A DNA stretch of 64,000 nt. Source: Maritimibacter sp. DP1N21-5 (GTDB lineage Bacteria > Pseudomonadota > Alphaproteobacteria > Rhodobacterales > Rhodobacteraceae). Positions 1-7,599 of this stretch are shown piece by piece. The number at the start of each line of letters is the position of its first letter. Position 1 is the stretch's first letter. Position numbers and translations under genes: made by a program. Where the stretch lies: NCBI RefSeq assembly GCF_019218295.1, contig NZ_JAHUZF010000002.1, positions 124,001 to 188,000 on the forward strand, read 5' to 3'. Under the pieces are notes generated by a model. That model ran no database searches. It was not told the DNA's origin and saw nothing but the letters and a program-made list of their open reading frames with translations.

Positions 1-862
1 GCACGGCAAAGACCTGGGGCGGCCGCGCGGGCGAGACGGGCTCGGGTTCGACCCCCAGCGCCTGATCCAGCCTTTGCACCATATGGCGTCCGAACCGCCG
101 GGCGAGCCCGGCGCGGGGCGTGCCGATGAGATCCTCGATCCGGCGCAGGCCAAGGCGATTGAGCCCGGCCACGGTTTCGGGATCGAGCCGGAGCGCGGCC
201 ACGGGCAGGGGGCCGATCGCCTGCCGGGTCTGGCCGACGGCGGCGATCCGGGGCGCGATGGGCCGTTCGACGCGCAGTCCCGGCACCTCGCCACCGCGTG
301 TCCAGTGCCGGCGCTTGGCCGCGCGGGAGCGGGTGGCGCGCGCTTCCTGGTCGATGGCGTCGCTGTTGCGGTATCCGCCCGCCGCGCTGCCCGAGAACCG
401 CGCCAGCGCCCAGGCCGCGCCCAGGCTGTCGGCGATCCCCAGCCGCACGGTCAGCCCCAGTGCGGCGCAATCCTCGTCCACCGCGCGGGCCAGCGGTTCT
501 TCCCCGCCGAAAAGATGCGCGCAACCCGTGATGTCGAGGATCAGCCCGTCGGGCGGTGCTTCGGCCACCCAGGGCGTGAACTTGCCCGACCAGCGCCGGA
601 GCGTGGTCAGGAAACCGGCCTCCGCCACCCGGTTCGCGGGCCGCGCCACCAGCCCCGCGCACATGGCCCGCGCATCGCGCAGCGGCTGCCCCGGGGTCAG
701 CCCGGCCTGCGAGGCTTCGAGATTGAGCGAGGAAATCACCTGCGCGCCACGCTGATCCTCGACCACCACGAAGGGGCCCGGCGGCAGACCGCGTTCGAGC
801 CGGATCAGCCGCTCGGCGGCGAGGCGGGGAAACCACAGGGAAAGGTGGCGCTTGGGCGGCAT
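1..862 (-). CDS. imuB: ImuB-like Y-family DNA polymerase homologue (partial, C-terminus outside window)
   Basis: Reading leftwards from an ATG at 862 the frame stays open to the window edge and gives 287 residues beginning MPPKRHLSLWFPRLAAERL, the hallmark opening of ImuB. ImuB is the inactive Y-family member that tethers ImuA and the error-prone polymerase DnaE2 to the beta clamp during SOS mutagenesis (family knowledge). The acidic active-site residues of true Y-family polymerases are not present: the N-terminal strand reads LSLWFPRL and the palm strand LDITGCAHLFGG. A perfect LexA box lies 38 bp upstream. Unusually, the first gene after that box is imuB itself; the neighbour on the other side is a cytochrome, so imuA is not in its usual upstream place. 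dnaE2 would be expected beyond the left edge. Confidence 0.9.
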   Translation of the reverse strand, partial: MPPKRHLSLWFPRLAAERLIRLERGLPPGPFVVVEDQRGAQVISSLNLEASQAGLTPGQPLRDARAMCAGLVARPANRVAEAGFLTTLRRWSGKFTPWVAEAPPDGLILDITGCAHLFGGEEPLARAVDEDCAALGLTVRLGIADSLGAAWALARFSGSAAGGYRNSDAIDQEARATRSRAAKRRHWTRGGEVPGLRVERPIAPRIAAVGQTRQAIGPLPVAALRLDPETVAGLNRLGLRRIEDLIGTPRAGLARRFGRHMVQRLDQALGVEPEPVSPARPPQVFAV

Positions 863-899
863 GGCAGATCGCAGGCGAAGGTGGGGCAGCGGAGCATTT

Positions 900-914
900 G
901 TTCGTTATTTGTTC
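900..914 (-). promoter_or_regulatory. LexA (SOS) box upstream of imuB
   Basis: GTTCGTTATTTGTTC is an exact match to the alphaproteobacterial LexA operator GTTC-N7-GTTC, a direct repeat rather than the palindrome of enterics. It sits 38 bp before the imuB start codon, the right place to block its promoter. It lies about 115 bp from the divergent cytochrome c' start, so control of that gene is less likely. Confidence 0.88.
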
Positions 915-1029
915 TATTCGAGTCGCCCCCGAAGTGTCGAGTCCCGCCTATGACGCGGATGTTACTGTCCTGTCACGAGGCGAACCGTAGAGTGGGCCCG
1001 AACAGAACACCAACAGACGAGACAACCAT

Positions 1030-1461
1030 ATGAAAACGTTCAAACTCATCCTCGCCGCCGCCACCATGACCGCCATCGGCGCGGCCTATGTCCACGCGCA
1101 GGAGGATGTGATCAAGGCCCGGCAGGCCGCGATGAAGACCATCGGCGCGCAGATGAAGGTTCTGTCCGACATGTCCAAGGGCGCCGCGCCCTTCGACGCG
1201 ACGGCCGCGAACGAGGCGCTGGCCACCATGGCTGCGACCGCCGAAACCGTGCCGGTGCTCTTCGAGACCGAGGCGATCGAAGGAACGGACACCGACGCCT
1301 CGTCGGACATCTGGGCCAACTGGGATGACTTCGTGTCCAAGGCCGAGGCGCTGCAAACTGCAGCGCAGGGCGCCAGCGTGTCCGACGAATCCTCGCTGGG
1401 ATCCGCGATGGGCGCGGTCGGCGGTGCCTGCGGGTCCTGCCACAAGCCCTACAAACTCTAG
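1030..1461 (+). CDS. Cytochrome c' (class II c-type cytochrome), periplasmic
   Basis: The 143-residue product starts with a Sec signal peptide (MKTFKLILAAATMTAIGAAY, cleavage likely after VHA) and ends with a single heme-binding motif CGSCH at residues 134-138, only five residues from the C-terminus. One C-terminal heme on a helical, Ala-rich chain of about 120 mature residues is typical of the cytochrome c' four-helix-bundle family, whose members bind NO or serve as small electron carriers in the periplasm. It is monocistronic, followed at once by a strong terminator. The family is clear; the physiological ligand or partner cannot be read from the sequence. Confidence 0.88.
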   Translation: MKTFKLILAAATMTAIGAAYVHAQEDVIKARQAAMKTIGAQMKVLSDMSKGAAPFDATAANEALATMAATAETVPVLFETEAIEGTDTDASSDIWANWDDFVSKAEALQTAAQGASVSDESSLGSAMGAVGGACGSCHKPYKL

Positions 1462-1487
1462 GAGCCGACTCGATCTATCAGGACAAC

Positions 1488-1517
1488 AAAGCCCCGGCCA
1501 TCGTGCCGGGGCTTTTT
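1488..1517 (+). terminator. Rho-independent terminator after cytochrome c'
   Basis: AAAGCCCCGGC and GCCGGGGCTTT form an 11-bp stem around a 6-nt loop, followed by a T run. It lies 26 bp after the cytochrome stop codon and could also insulate against the convergent I78 lipoprotein genes. Confidence 0.85.
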
Positions 1518-1562
1518 CGTGGGCGTGCAGGGTCGGCAGGCTGGGGGACGAAGCCGCACCTG

Positions 1563-1832
1563 TCAGCCGCACCAGATCCGCGTGATCCGGCTGCCCGCGT
1601 CGAGGTCGATGTTGAGCCGTCCTTCGCGATAGTCCCGCGTCACCGCGTCACCGGGGCGAATGACCCGAAGCTCGGGCCAGTCGAACCGCGCGTTGGCATA
1701 GGGTTGGCCGACGAATTGCTGAAAGGCCGGGGCCGGGCAGACGCCCAACTGCCCCGTGGGGTCGCGGTCCACGCGGTAGCCGTCGCCACAGGCGGCGAGC
1801 GCGACCAGCGCGGTCAGAGCCAGCGCCCTCAT
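1563..1832 (-). CDS. I78-family peptidase inhibitor-like lipoprotein (second of tandem pair)
   Basis: An 89-residue protein with a short lipoprotein signal ([15 protein letters not shown], lipobox LAAC) and a compact C-terminal domain of the I78 inhibitor type: an early conserved Cys region (GVCPAPAFQQFVGQPY), a middle RVIRPGDAVTRDYR strand and the terminal DAGSRITRIWCG. Family members inhibit elastase-like serine proteases or have unknown envelope roles. Its ATG overlaps the stop of the upstream paralogue by 4 bp (ATGA), implying translational coupling. The neighbour encodes the same fold, so this is a local duplication. No regulator is visible. Confidence 0.75.
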   Translation of the reverse strand: MRALALTALVALAACGDGYRVDRDPTGQLGVCPAPAFQQFVGQPYANARFDWPELRVIRPGDAVTRDYREGRLNIDLDAGSRITRIWCG

Positions 1833-2119
1833 CCGCAGTAGACCCGGATCACCTTGCCCGACGCGTCCAGCTCCACATTGATCCGGTCCGACCGGTAATC
1901 CATCGTGAGAACTGCATCGGGGCCAAAGACCCGGGCCTTCTGGCCAGGGGTGATCCCGGCCGCCGCGACGGCCGCCTCGTCCTGACCCACCAGGTCCTGA
2001 TACTGCGAGGCACCGCAGAGATCGTCGGTGGGCGTGGCCCCGGCGACCTCCTCCTCCTGACAGGCGGCGAGGGTGGCAAGGGCCAGAACGGCGGGCAGGG
2101 CAAGGGCGAAACGTGTCAT
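1829..2119 (-). CDS. I78-family peptidase inhibitor-like lipoprotein (first of tandem pair)
   Basis: The chosen start at 2119 gives 96 residues, [20 protein letters not shown], a textbook lipoprotein signal with lipobox LAAC; an in-frame ATG three codons earlier (2128) is possible. The mature part contains [14 protein letters not shown], then [25 protein letters not shown] and ends VIRVYCG, matching the I78 inhibitor layout and aligning with the downstream paralogue. It is divergent from the formaldehyde dehydrogenase gene with about 100 bp between starts. Function as a protease inhibitor is a family inference only. Confidence 0.72.
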   Translation of the reverse strand: MTRFALALPAVLALATLAACQEEEVAGATPTDDLCGASQYQDLVGQDEAAVAAAGITPGQKARVFGPDAVLTMDYRSDRINVELDASGKVIRVYCG

Positions 2120-2217
2120 GCCAGTCATTTGGGATGAAACGACAATTCCCGCAAGTCGAGCGGTTGAAACCCGGCGGGTTTGCGCCCAAGGTGTCGCCAG
2201 AGCCTTTGGAGGATCCC

Positions 2218-3348
<1,131 letters not shown>

Positions 3349-3371
3349 CCGGACCGGCCCAGAATACCAAG

Positions 3372-3396
3372 CGGCGCGGGACCGAGTTCCGCGCCG
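3372..3396 (+). terminator. Probable terminator after adhC
   Basis: CGGCGCGG and CCGCGCCG form an 8-bp GC stem 23 bp after the adhC stop, followed by TTCCTCTT. The T tract is weak, so this may be only partly efficient and could allow readthrough into the DUF3445 gene. Confidence 0.5.
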
Positions 3397-3436
3397 TTCC
3401 TCTTGCCAATTTTCGTGCTGCGGGGTTTCAGGGCGC

Positions 3437-4159
3437 ATGAGCGATGATTTTCCCGAGATCCTGCAAGATGTCATGCCCGTGGACGCGATCGCCTATCCGC
3501 TGCCGGGCACGCGACCGATGGAACAGGACGACTGGCTTCGGCGGGACGAACGCTTTGCCGAGCAGATGGCCCTGCGCGACCGGCTGATTGCCGAACGTCG
3601 GGAGGCCGTCATTGCGACACGGCCCGAGGCAGAGGTGGCGCTGGCCGAGCTTTACGCGACCGTGTTGGCCGAGGTCGGCGCCACCGGGTCACAACACACC
3701 CGGCCCGATGGCGTGACCGTGCCGCTCGATCCCGCCGATCCGCTCGCCACGGTCGGGCGTCTCGCGCAGGAGGATTTCCTCGTTCACCTCAGGGGACCCG
3801 AGGAACATTGGCTCGCTGCCGGTGTGCTTTGTTTTCCGTCGCGCTGGACGCTGGCCGAAAAGATGGGGCGCCCCTTGACCGGCATCCACATTCCCGTGCC
3901 GCAATACGACGACAACCTCGCGCGCCGGGTGCAGCGGCTCTTCGACGGGGTCCAGCCGGACCGGCCCATCGTGCGCTGGAACCGTCTGCCCTATCGCACT
4001 GCCGAACTGCATAACCCGCAACGCGAGGCCGACAGCGCCGCGACCCATGCCCCGGACGGCCCGCGCCCCTTCTTGCGACAGGAGCGGCAGGCGATCCGCA
4101 AGTTGCCCGCGACCGGCGCGGTCATCTTTTCGATCCATACCTATCTTGTCCGGGCTTAA
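3437..4159 (+). CDS. DUF3445 / heme-dependent oxidative N-demethylase alpha-like protein
   Basis: A 240-residue protein recognisable as DUF3445, the family of the heme-dependent dimethylamine N-demethylase (HODM) alpha subunit. Family-typical segments are EDFLVHLRG (about residues 113-121), VLCFPSRWTLAEKMGRPL (about 132-149), IHIPVPQYDDNL, and the C-terminal RQERQAIRKLPATGAVIFSIHTY. No signal peptide or membrane segment is seen, so it is cytoplasmic. Characterised relatives demethylate a secondary amine and release formaldehyde. The adjacent adhC removes formaldehyde as its glutathione adduct, supporting an N-demethylase-type role. No reductase or ferredoxin subunit gene accompanies it here, and the substrate is unknown. 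Confidence 0.8.
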   Translation: MSDDFPEILQDVMPVDAIAYPLPGTRPMEQDDWLRRDERFAEQMALRDRLIAERREAVIATRPEAEVALAELYATVLAEVGATGSQHTRPDGVTVPLDPADPLATVGRLAQEDFLVHLRGPEEHWLAAGVLCFPSRWTLAEKMGRPLTGIHIPVPQYDDNLARRVQRLFDGVQPDRPIVRWNRLPYRTAELHNPQREADSAATHAPDGPRPFLRQERQAIRKLPATGAVIFSIHTYLVRA

Positions 4160-4199
4160 CCGCTGGTCCCGGTCGCGCGGACGGGATAGGGGTGATCTC

Positions 4200-4901
4200 A
4201 TGCCTGAGAACACGCCCCTCCTTGCCGTCCTGATCGACGCCGACAATGTGCCCGCCCGCTTTGCCGAGGCGATCCTGAAGGAAATCACCTCCTACGGCGA
4301 ACCGGCGCTGCGCCGGGTCTACGGCGACTGGTCCTCGCAACGGCTTGGCCCGTGGAAGGGCAAGGTGCAGGAGCTTGGCCTCGTCGCGCATCAGGAAAGC
4401 GCGAATACCAAGGGCAAGAACGCCTCGGACATCGGTCTGGTCATCGACGCGATGGACCTTCTTCATACGGGCCGTTTCGACGGCTTCGTGCTGGTGTCGT
4501 CGGACAGCGATTTCACCGCGCTCGCCAACCGGATCCGCGAACATGGGCTGACCGTGATCGGGATCGGCGAAGGCAAGACGCCGGAAAGCCTGCGCAATGT
4601 CTGCACCCGTTTCGTGATGATCGAGAACATCGTCGAGGAACCTGCGAAACCGGACGAGAAGAAGACCGGCAAACGCGACGCGATGGACGCGCTTCCGCTG
4701 ATCTACAGCGCGATGGACAAAATCGAACCGGACGGAGAGTGGTTTCAGCTTGGCCACATCGGCCAGACCATCCAGGCCGACAACCGCGATTTCGATACAC
4801 GAACCTACGGGCGCCAGAAGCTGTCGGACCTGATCCGCGACACCCGGCGGTTCGAGACCAAGCGCGAAGGCAACCACATCTTCATCCGCCGCGTCGATTA
4901 G
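4200..4901 (+). CDS. NYN-domain nuclease-like protein with C-terminal OST-HTH/LOTUS domain
   Basis: A 233-residue protein from an ATG at 4200 preceded by AGGGGTG. The N-terminal half is a NYN/PIN-like domain: LLAVLIDADNVPARF (about residues 6-20) carries the first acidic pair, GKNASDIGLVIDAMDLL the second, and FVLVSSDSDFTALANRIRE the third, so all metal-binding aspartates are intact and RNase activity is plausible. The C-terminal part (MDALPLIYSAMDKIEPDGEWFQLGHIGQTI to the end) is an OST-HTH/LOTUS winged-helix RNA-binding domain. The combination suggests an RNA-degrading or RNA-regulating protein (LabA/limkain-type). Neighbouring genes are functionally unrelated. Confidence 0.85.
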   Translation: MPENTPLLAVLIDADNVPARFAEAILKEITSYGEPALRRVYGDWSSQRLGPWKGKVQELGLVAHQESANTKGKNASDIGLVIDAMDLLHTGRFDGFVLVSSDSDFTALANRIREHGLTVIGIGEGKTPESLRNVCTRFVMIENIVEEPAKPDEKKTGKRDAMDALPLIYSAMDKIEPDGEWFQLGHIGQTIQADNRDFDTRTYGRQKLSDLIRDTRRFETKREGNHIFIRRVD

Positions 4902-4968
4902 GGTTAAGCGGGCAGCGGGCGGCGGGGTGGGACGATCTGCCCCTTGCGCTCGTCGCGCCCCTAGCTAG

Positions 4969-4985
4969 TTTGGAACCATTCCAAA
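4969..4985. promoter_or_regulatory. ICE-type (Irr) iron-control palindrome upstream of mbfA
   Basis: TTTGGAACCATTCCAAA is a perfect 7-3-7 inverted repeat with the geometry of the iron control element bound by Irr in alphaproteobacteria (TTTAGAA-N3-TTCTAAA type). It ends 13 bp before the mbfA start codon. mbfA is a known Irr target in rhizobia, so repression under low iron is the expected outcome. Confidence 0.8.
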
Positions 4986-4998
4986 TTACGGTGCCCCG

Positions 4999-5979
4999 AT
5001 GATCCCCGGCTTTTCCTCGTCCCGCCGACGCTTTTCCGACCTGTCCGAACAGGAAATCCTCGCGCTCGCGATTTCCAATGAAGAAGACGATTCGCGCATC
5101 TATCGCCAGTATGCCGCCGACCTGCGCGCCGAGTATCCGGCGTCGGCCAAGGTCTTCGACGGCATGGCGGAAGAAGAGGACGCCCACCGCACGCTCCTGA
5201 TTTCCGAGCATCAGCGGCGGTTCGGCGACGTGATCCCGCTGATCCGGCGGGAGCATGTCTCGGGCTACTATGCCCGTCAGCCGGTCTGGCTGGTCGAGAA
5301 CCTCGGGCTCGAGCGGATCAGGGCCGAGGCGCGGGAAATGGAGCGACAGGCCGAGCAGTTCTATCGCAAGGCGGCGGATCGGACCTCGGACGCAGGGACG
5401 CGCAAACTGCTGGGCGACCTCGCAGCGGCCGAAGCCGGACATGGCGACCTCGCGGGCGAGCTCGAAGCCCGGTATCTTGGGGGCACCGCCCGGTCGGAAG
5501 AAGACGCCGACGCGCACCGCCAGTTCATCCTCACATGGGTCCAGCCCGGACTGGCCGGATTGATGGACGGCTCGGTCTCGACCCTCGCGCCGATTTTCGC
5601 CACCGCCTTCGCCACGCAGGACCCGCGAACGACGCTACTCGTTGGTCTCGCCGCCGCGGTGGGCGCGGGCATTTCCATGGGCTTCACGGAAGCCGCGTCG
5701 GACGATGGTGAGCTATCCGGGCGCGGCTCGCCGATCAAACGCGGGATCTCAGCGGGGGTCATGACCGCGCTGGGCGGGCTTGGCCATGCGCTTCCCTATC
5801 TCATCAACCACTTCTGGACCGCGACCATCCTGGCCATCGTGATCGTCTTCGTCGAGCTCTGGGCCATCGTCTGGATCCAGAACCGCTTCATGAAGACACC
5901 CTTCCTGCGCGCCACCTTTCAGGTTGTTCTGGGCGGCGCGCTGGTCTTTGGGGCGGGGGCGCTCATCGGCGCGGGCTGA
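4999..5979 (+). CDS. mbfA: Membrane-bound ferritin MbfA (erythrin-VIT1 type iron exporter)
   Basis: A 326-residue two-domain protein. Residues about 10-165 form a ferritin-like/erythrin domain with repeated acidic helices (EQEILALAISNEEDDSRIYRQY, MAEEEDAH, EMERQAEQFYRKA, AAAEAGHGDL) supplying di-iron ligands. Residues about 180-326 form a VIT1-like membrane domain with GLMDGSVSTLAPIF and several hydrophobic spans. In Agrobacterium and Bradyrhizobium this fusion exports iron and protects against peroxide and iron stress. The ICE palindrome directly upstream fits Irr control. The ATG at 4999 has only a weak ribosome-binding sequence, and the operator lies so close to it that the leader must be very short. 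Confidence 0.93.
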   Translation: MIPGFSSSRRRFSDLSEQEILALAISNEEDDSRIYRQYAADLRAEYPASAKVFDGMAEEEDAHRTLLISEHQRRFGDVIPLIRREHVSGYYARQPVWLVENLGLERIRAEAREMERQAEQFYRKAADRTSDAGTRKLLGDLAAAEAGHGDLAGELEARYLGGTARSEEDADAHRQFILTWVQPGLAGLMDGSVSTLAPIFATAFATQDPRTTLLVGLAAAVGAGISMGFTEAASDDGELSGRGSPIKRGISAGVMTALGGLGHALPYLINHFWTATILAIVIVFVELWAIVWIQNRFMKTPFLRATFQVVLGGALVFGAGALIGAG

Positions 5980-5989
5980 AGGCCTGCGA

Positions 5990-6703
5990 TCAACCCACCT
6001 GGGCCTTCGCGGCCTCTGCTTCGGCGTCGAGATGGCCGCGCAGACCGGCAGGCAGGTTCAGATGCGTGCCGAGCCTGTCGAGATAATCGCGTTCCTCCAT
6101 CGTGTCCGGGTCGATGCACAGCGCCGAGGCGAGATAGATCTCCGCCTTCTGCTCCTCTGTCCGCGCCATGCGGGCGATGGCCATGGGGTCGGCGGGTTCC
6201 GCGAAATACTCGTAAAGACGCGCTTTTTCCTCTGCGCCAAGGTCGAAGGCCGAAACCTGTTCGCGGATGCGCGCATGTTCGGCCTTATCGATATGCCCGT
6301 CCGCCTGCGCCGCCGCGATCATCGTGCGCATGAGGGTGAGGCGGAAATCGTTACCGGTCGCGTCCCGGTCATGGTCGACGTCGAAACCGCTGTTCACTGC
6401 CGGGGGCGGCAGGTCGAGAGGGCGCGGCTCGGTGCCGGAGGTCTTGTTGTTCTGCCAATCGGAATAGGCCTTGTAGGCCAGCCCACCCACGGCGGCCAGA
6501 CCGCCATACTTGAGCGCTTTCCCGCCAAGTTTGCGGCCCTTCTTGGAGCCTAGCAAGAGCGCGATGGCGCCGCCGGCCGCCGCGCCGCCGACGAGGCCGG
6601 AGGGGAGCCCGCTCCCGGTCCTGTTACGTGCCGTCTGGCCGCCAGAAGGCATCTGCCCGCCCTGTCCGCCGAGAAAGCCTTCGAGAAGTCTGGTCACATC
6701 CAT
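5990..6703 (-). CDS. DUF533 / TerB-like family protein
   Basis: A 237-residue protein with a low-complexity Gly-rich N-terminus (MDVTRLLEGFLGG...), a short hydrophobic Ala/Gly segment near residues 38-75 (GLVGGAAAGGAIALLLGSKKGRKLGG, then YGGLAAVGGLAYKAY) and a C-terminal helical TerB-like domain containing LMRTMIAAAQADGHIDKAEHARI, with acidic positions typical of DUF533/YebE proteins. The role of this family is unknown; members are often stress-associated and may sit at the inner membrane. An AAGGAG ribosome site precedes the start. It converges with mbfA (10 bp between stops). About 150 bp upstream lies a composite element also found before dnaX. Confidence 0.82.
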   Translation of the reverse strand: MDVTRLLEGFLGGQGGQMPSGGQTARNRTGSGLPSGLVGGAAAGGAIALLLGSKKGRKLGGKALKYGGLAAVGGLAYKAYSDWQNNKTSGTEPRPLDLPPPAVNSGFDVDHDRDATGNDFRLTLMRTMIAAAQADGHIDKAEHARIREQVSAFDLGAEEKARLYEYFAEPADPMAIARMARTEEQKAEIYLASALCIDPDTMEERDYLDRLGTHLNLPAGLRGHLDAEAEAAKAQVG

Positions 6704-6854
6704 TGGGTCCGCTCCTTGCCTGAGGTTTCAGTTGAGGTAGGCACGCGACCCCGGCCTCACAATCGTGATCGCGGGGACCAACGGATTCGTTATCCGGCGT
6801 GAGCCGGGGGCCGACGACGGGGCGGTGTGAACGGTTCCCGAAGAAGGCGATCCG

Positions 6855-6948
6855 TTAACGAAGGTCTTAACGCGCGGTCTCTTTCTATAATCGTTCCATA
6901 GGCTTGACGTTTTCAGGATTCCGGAGTTCTAGAATCCGGGAATTCTGA
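6855..6948. repeat. Composite intergenic element, copy A
   Basis: Two parts. A 19-bp box at 6855-6873 carries TTAACG twice on a 12-bp period (TTAACGAAGGTCTTAACGC). About 60 bp away, 6914-6948 is a quasi-palindromic block of GGATTCC/GAATCC units containing GATTC and GAATC, which are GANTC sites of the alphaproteobacterial CcrM methylase. Copy B at 22226-22318 has the same two parts with the same 60-bp separation measured from the TTAA box edge to the palindrome. In both copies the TTAACG box faces the start codon of the nearest outgoing gene. Confidence 0.6.
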
Positions 6949-7036
6949 AGACAGGGCCAAGACCTCGCACAGTGGCCACGTGCGAAGTCCAGCCGTCACT
7001 GCGCTTTCCGGGAAAAGAACGTCCCCCGAAAACCAA

Positions 7037-7170
7037 AACCCCGCCATTCGCATGGCGGGGTTCATGGTCCCGGTGCCGCAAACTGGGTGGGGGCTGTTGA
7101 CGCGGCACCGGGGAAGCAAGTGCTTCTGGGATCATCTTTGCCGCCCGAACGGGGCACGATTTCGGGCGGC
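7037..7170 (+). other. Highly structured leader region before DUF2794 gene (possible ncRNA or 5' UTR)
   Basis: Three inverted repeats follow one another: 7037-7062 (11-bp perfect stem AACCCCGCCAT/ATGGCGGGGTT, 4-nt loop), 7072-7109 (8-bp stem GGTGCCGC/GCGGCACC), and 7140-7170 (10-bp stem GCCGCCCGAA/TTCGGGCGGC), with a small AAGCA-AG-TGCTT hairpin at 7116-7127. None is followed by a T tract, so a simple terminator is unlikely. The region ends 90 bp before the DUF2794 start. I do not recognise a known riboswitch. Confidence 0.45.
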
Positions 7171-7260
7171 CCGGGGAAAAGCGGGGGTCTTTTTACGGCG
7201 CGAATGGGGCGCACTCAGCTTGGGATTGATTTGCGCGGCATCTCGGATCACAGTCGACCT

Positions 7261-7599
7261 ATGAACGCGCCGACACCGTTTTCACGCCCCACTGAAGATC
7301 AGGTCGTTTTCGACCGTCACGAGTTGGGGGTCATTCTGGGTCTCTATGGCCGGATGGTCTCTGCCGGCGAATGGCGGGACTATGGCATGAGCTTCCTGCG
7401 CGAGGTCGCGGTATTCTCGGTGTTCCGCCGCAGCGCCGAGAACCCGCTCTACCGGATCGAGAAACGCCCCAAGCTGCGTGGCAAGCAGGGGATCTATGCG
7501 GTGATCGGGATGGACGGTCAGGTGCTCAAGCGCGGTTCGGACCTGAAGACGGTGCTGCGGGTGCTCGAACGAAAGCTCATCCGTCCCATCGACGATTAG
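7261..7599 (+). CDS. DUF2794 family protein
   Basis: A 112-residue conserved alphaproteobacterial protein of unknown function. Characteristic segments are VVFDRHELGVILGLYGRMVSAGEWRDYGMSFLREVAVFSVFRR and the KRPKLRGKQGIYAVIGMDGQVLKRG strand region followed by a C-terminal helix (LKTVLRVLERKLI). It is short, soluble and without signal peptide. The start at 7261 gives the usual family length; an upstream in-frame extension to 7087 lies in the structured leader and is rejected. Its TAG stop overlaps the TAA stop of the convergent NlpC/P60 gene. Confidence 0.85.
   Translation: MNAPTPFSRPTEDQVVFDRHELGVILGLYGRMVSAGEWRDYGMSFLREVAVFSVFRRSAENPLYRIEKRPKLRGKQGIYAVIGMDGQVLKRGSDLKTVLRVLERKLIRPIDD

Larger units (their letters stand above)
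6704..7260. other. 557-bp non-coding interval between divergent DUF533 and DUF2794 genes
   Basis: No convincing gene is present. The left part (6855-6948) holds a composite direct-repeat/palindrome element duplicated near dnaX. The right part (7037-7170) contains three successive strong inverted repeats and looks like structured RNA. Both are listed separately. Confidence 0.7.

Noticed and set aside
74..1033. Long plus-strand frame over imuB
   Set aside because: The minus strand gives a clear ImuB protein; the plus frame yields a Gly/Arg/Pro-rich product and crosses the LexA box.
6855..6873. Canonical CtrA site
   Set aside because: The TTAA half-sites are separated by 8 bp rather than the 7 bp of the CtrA consensus, so a firm assignment is not justified.
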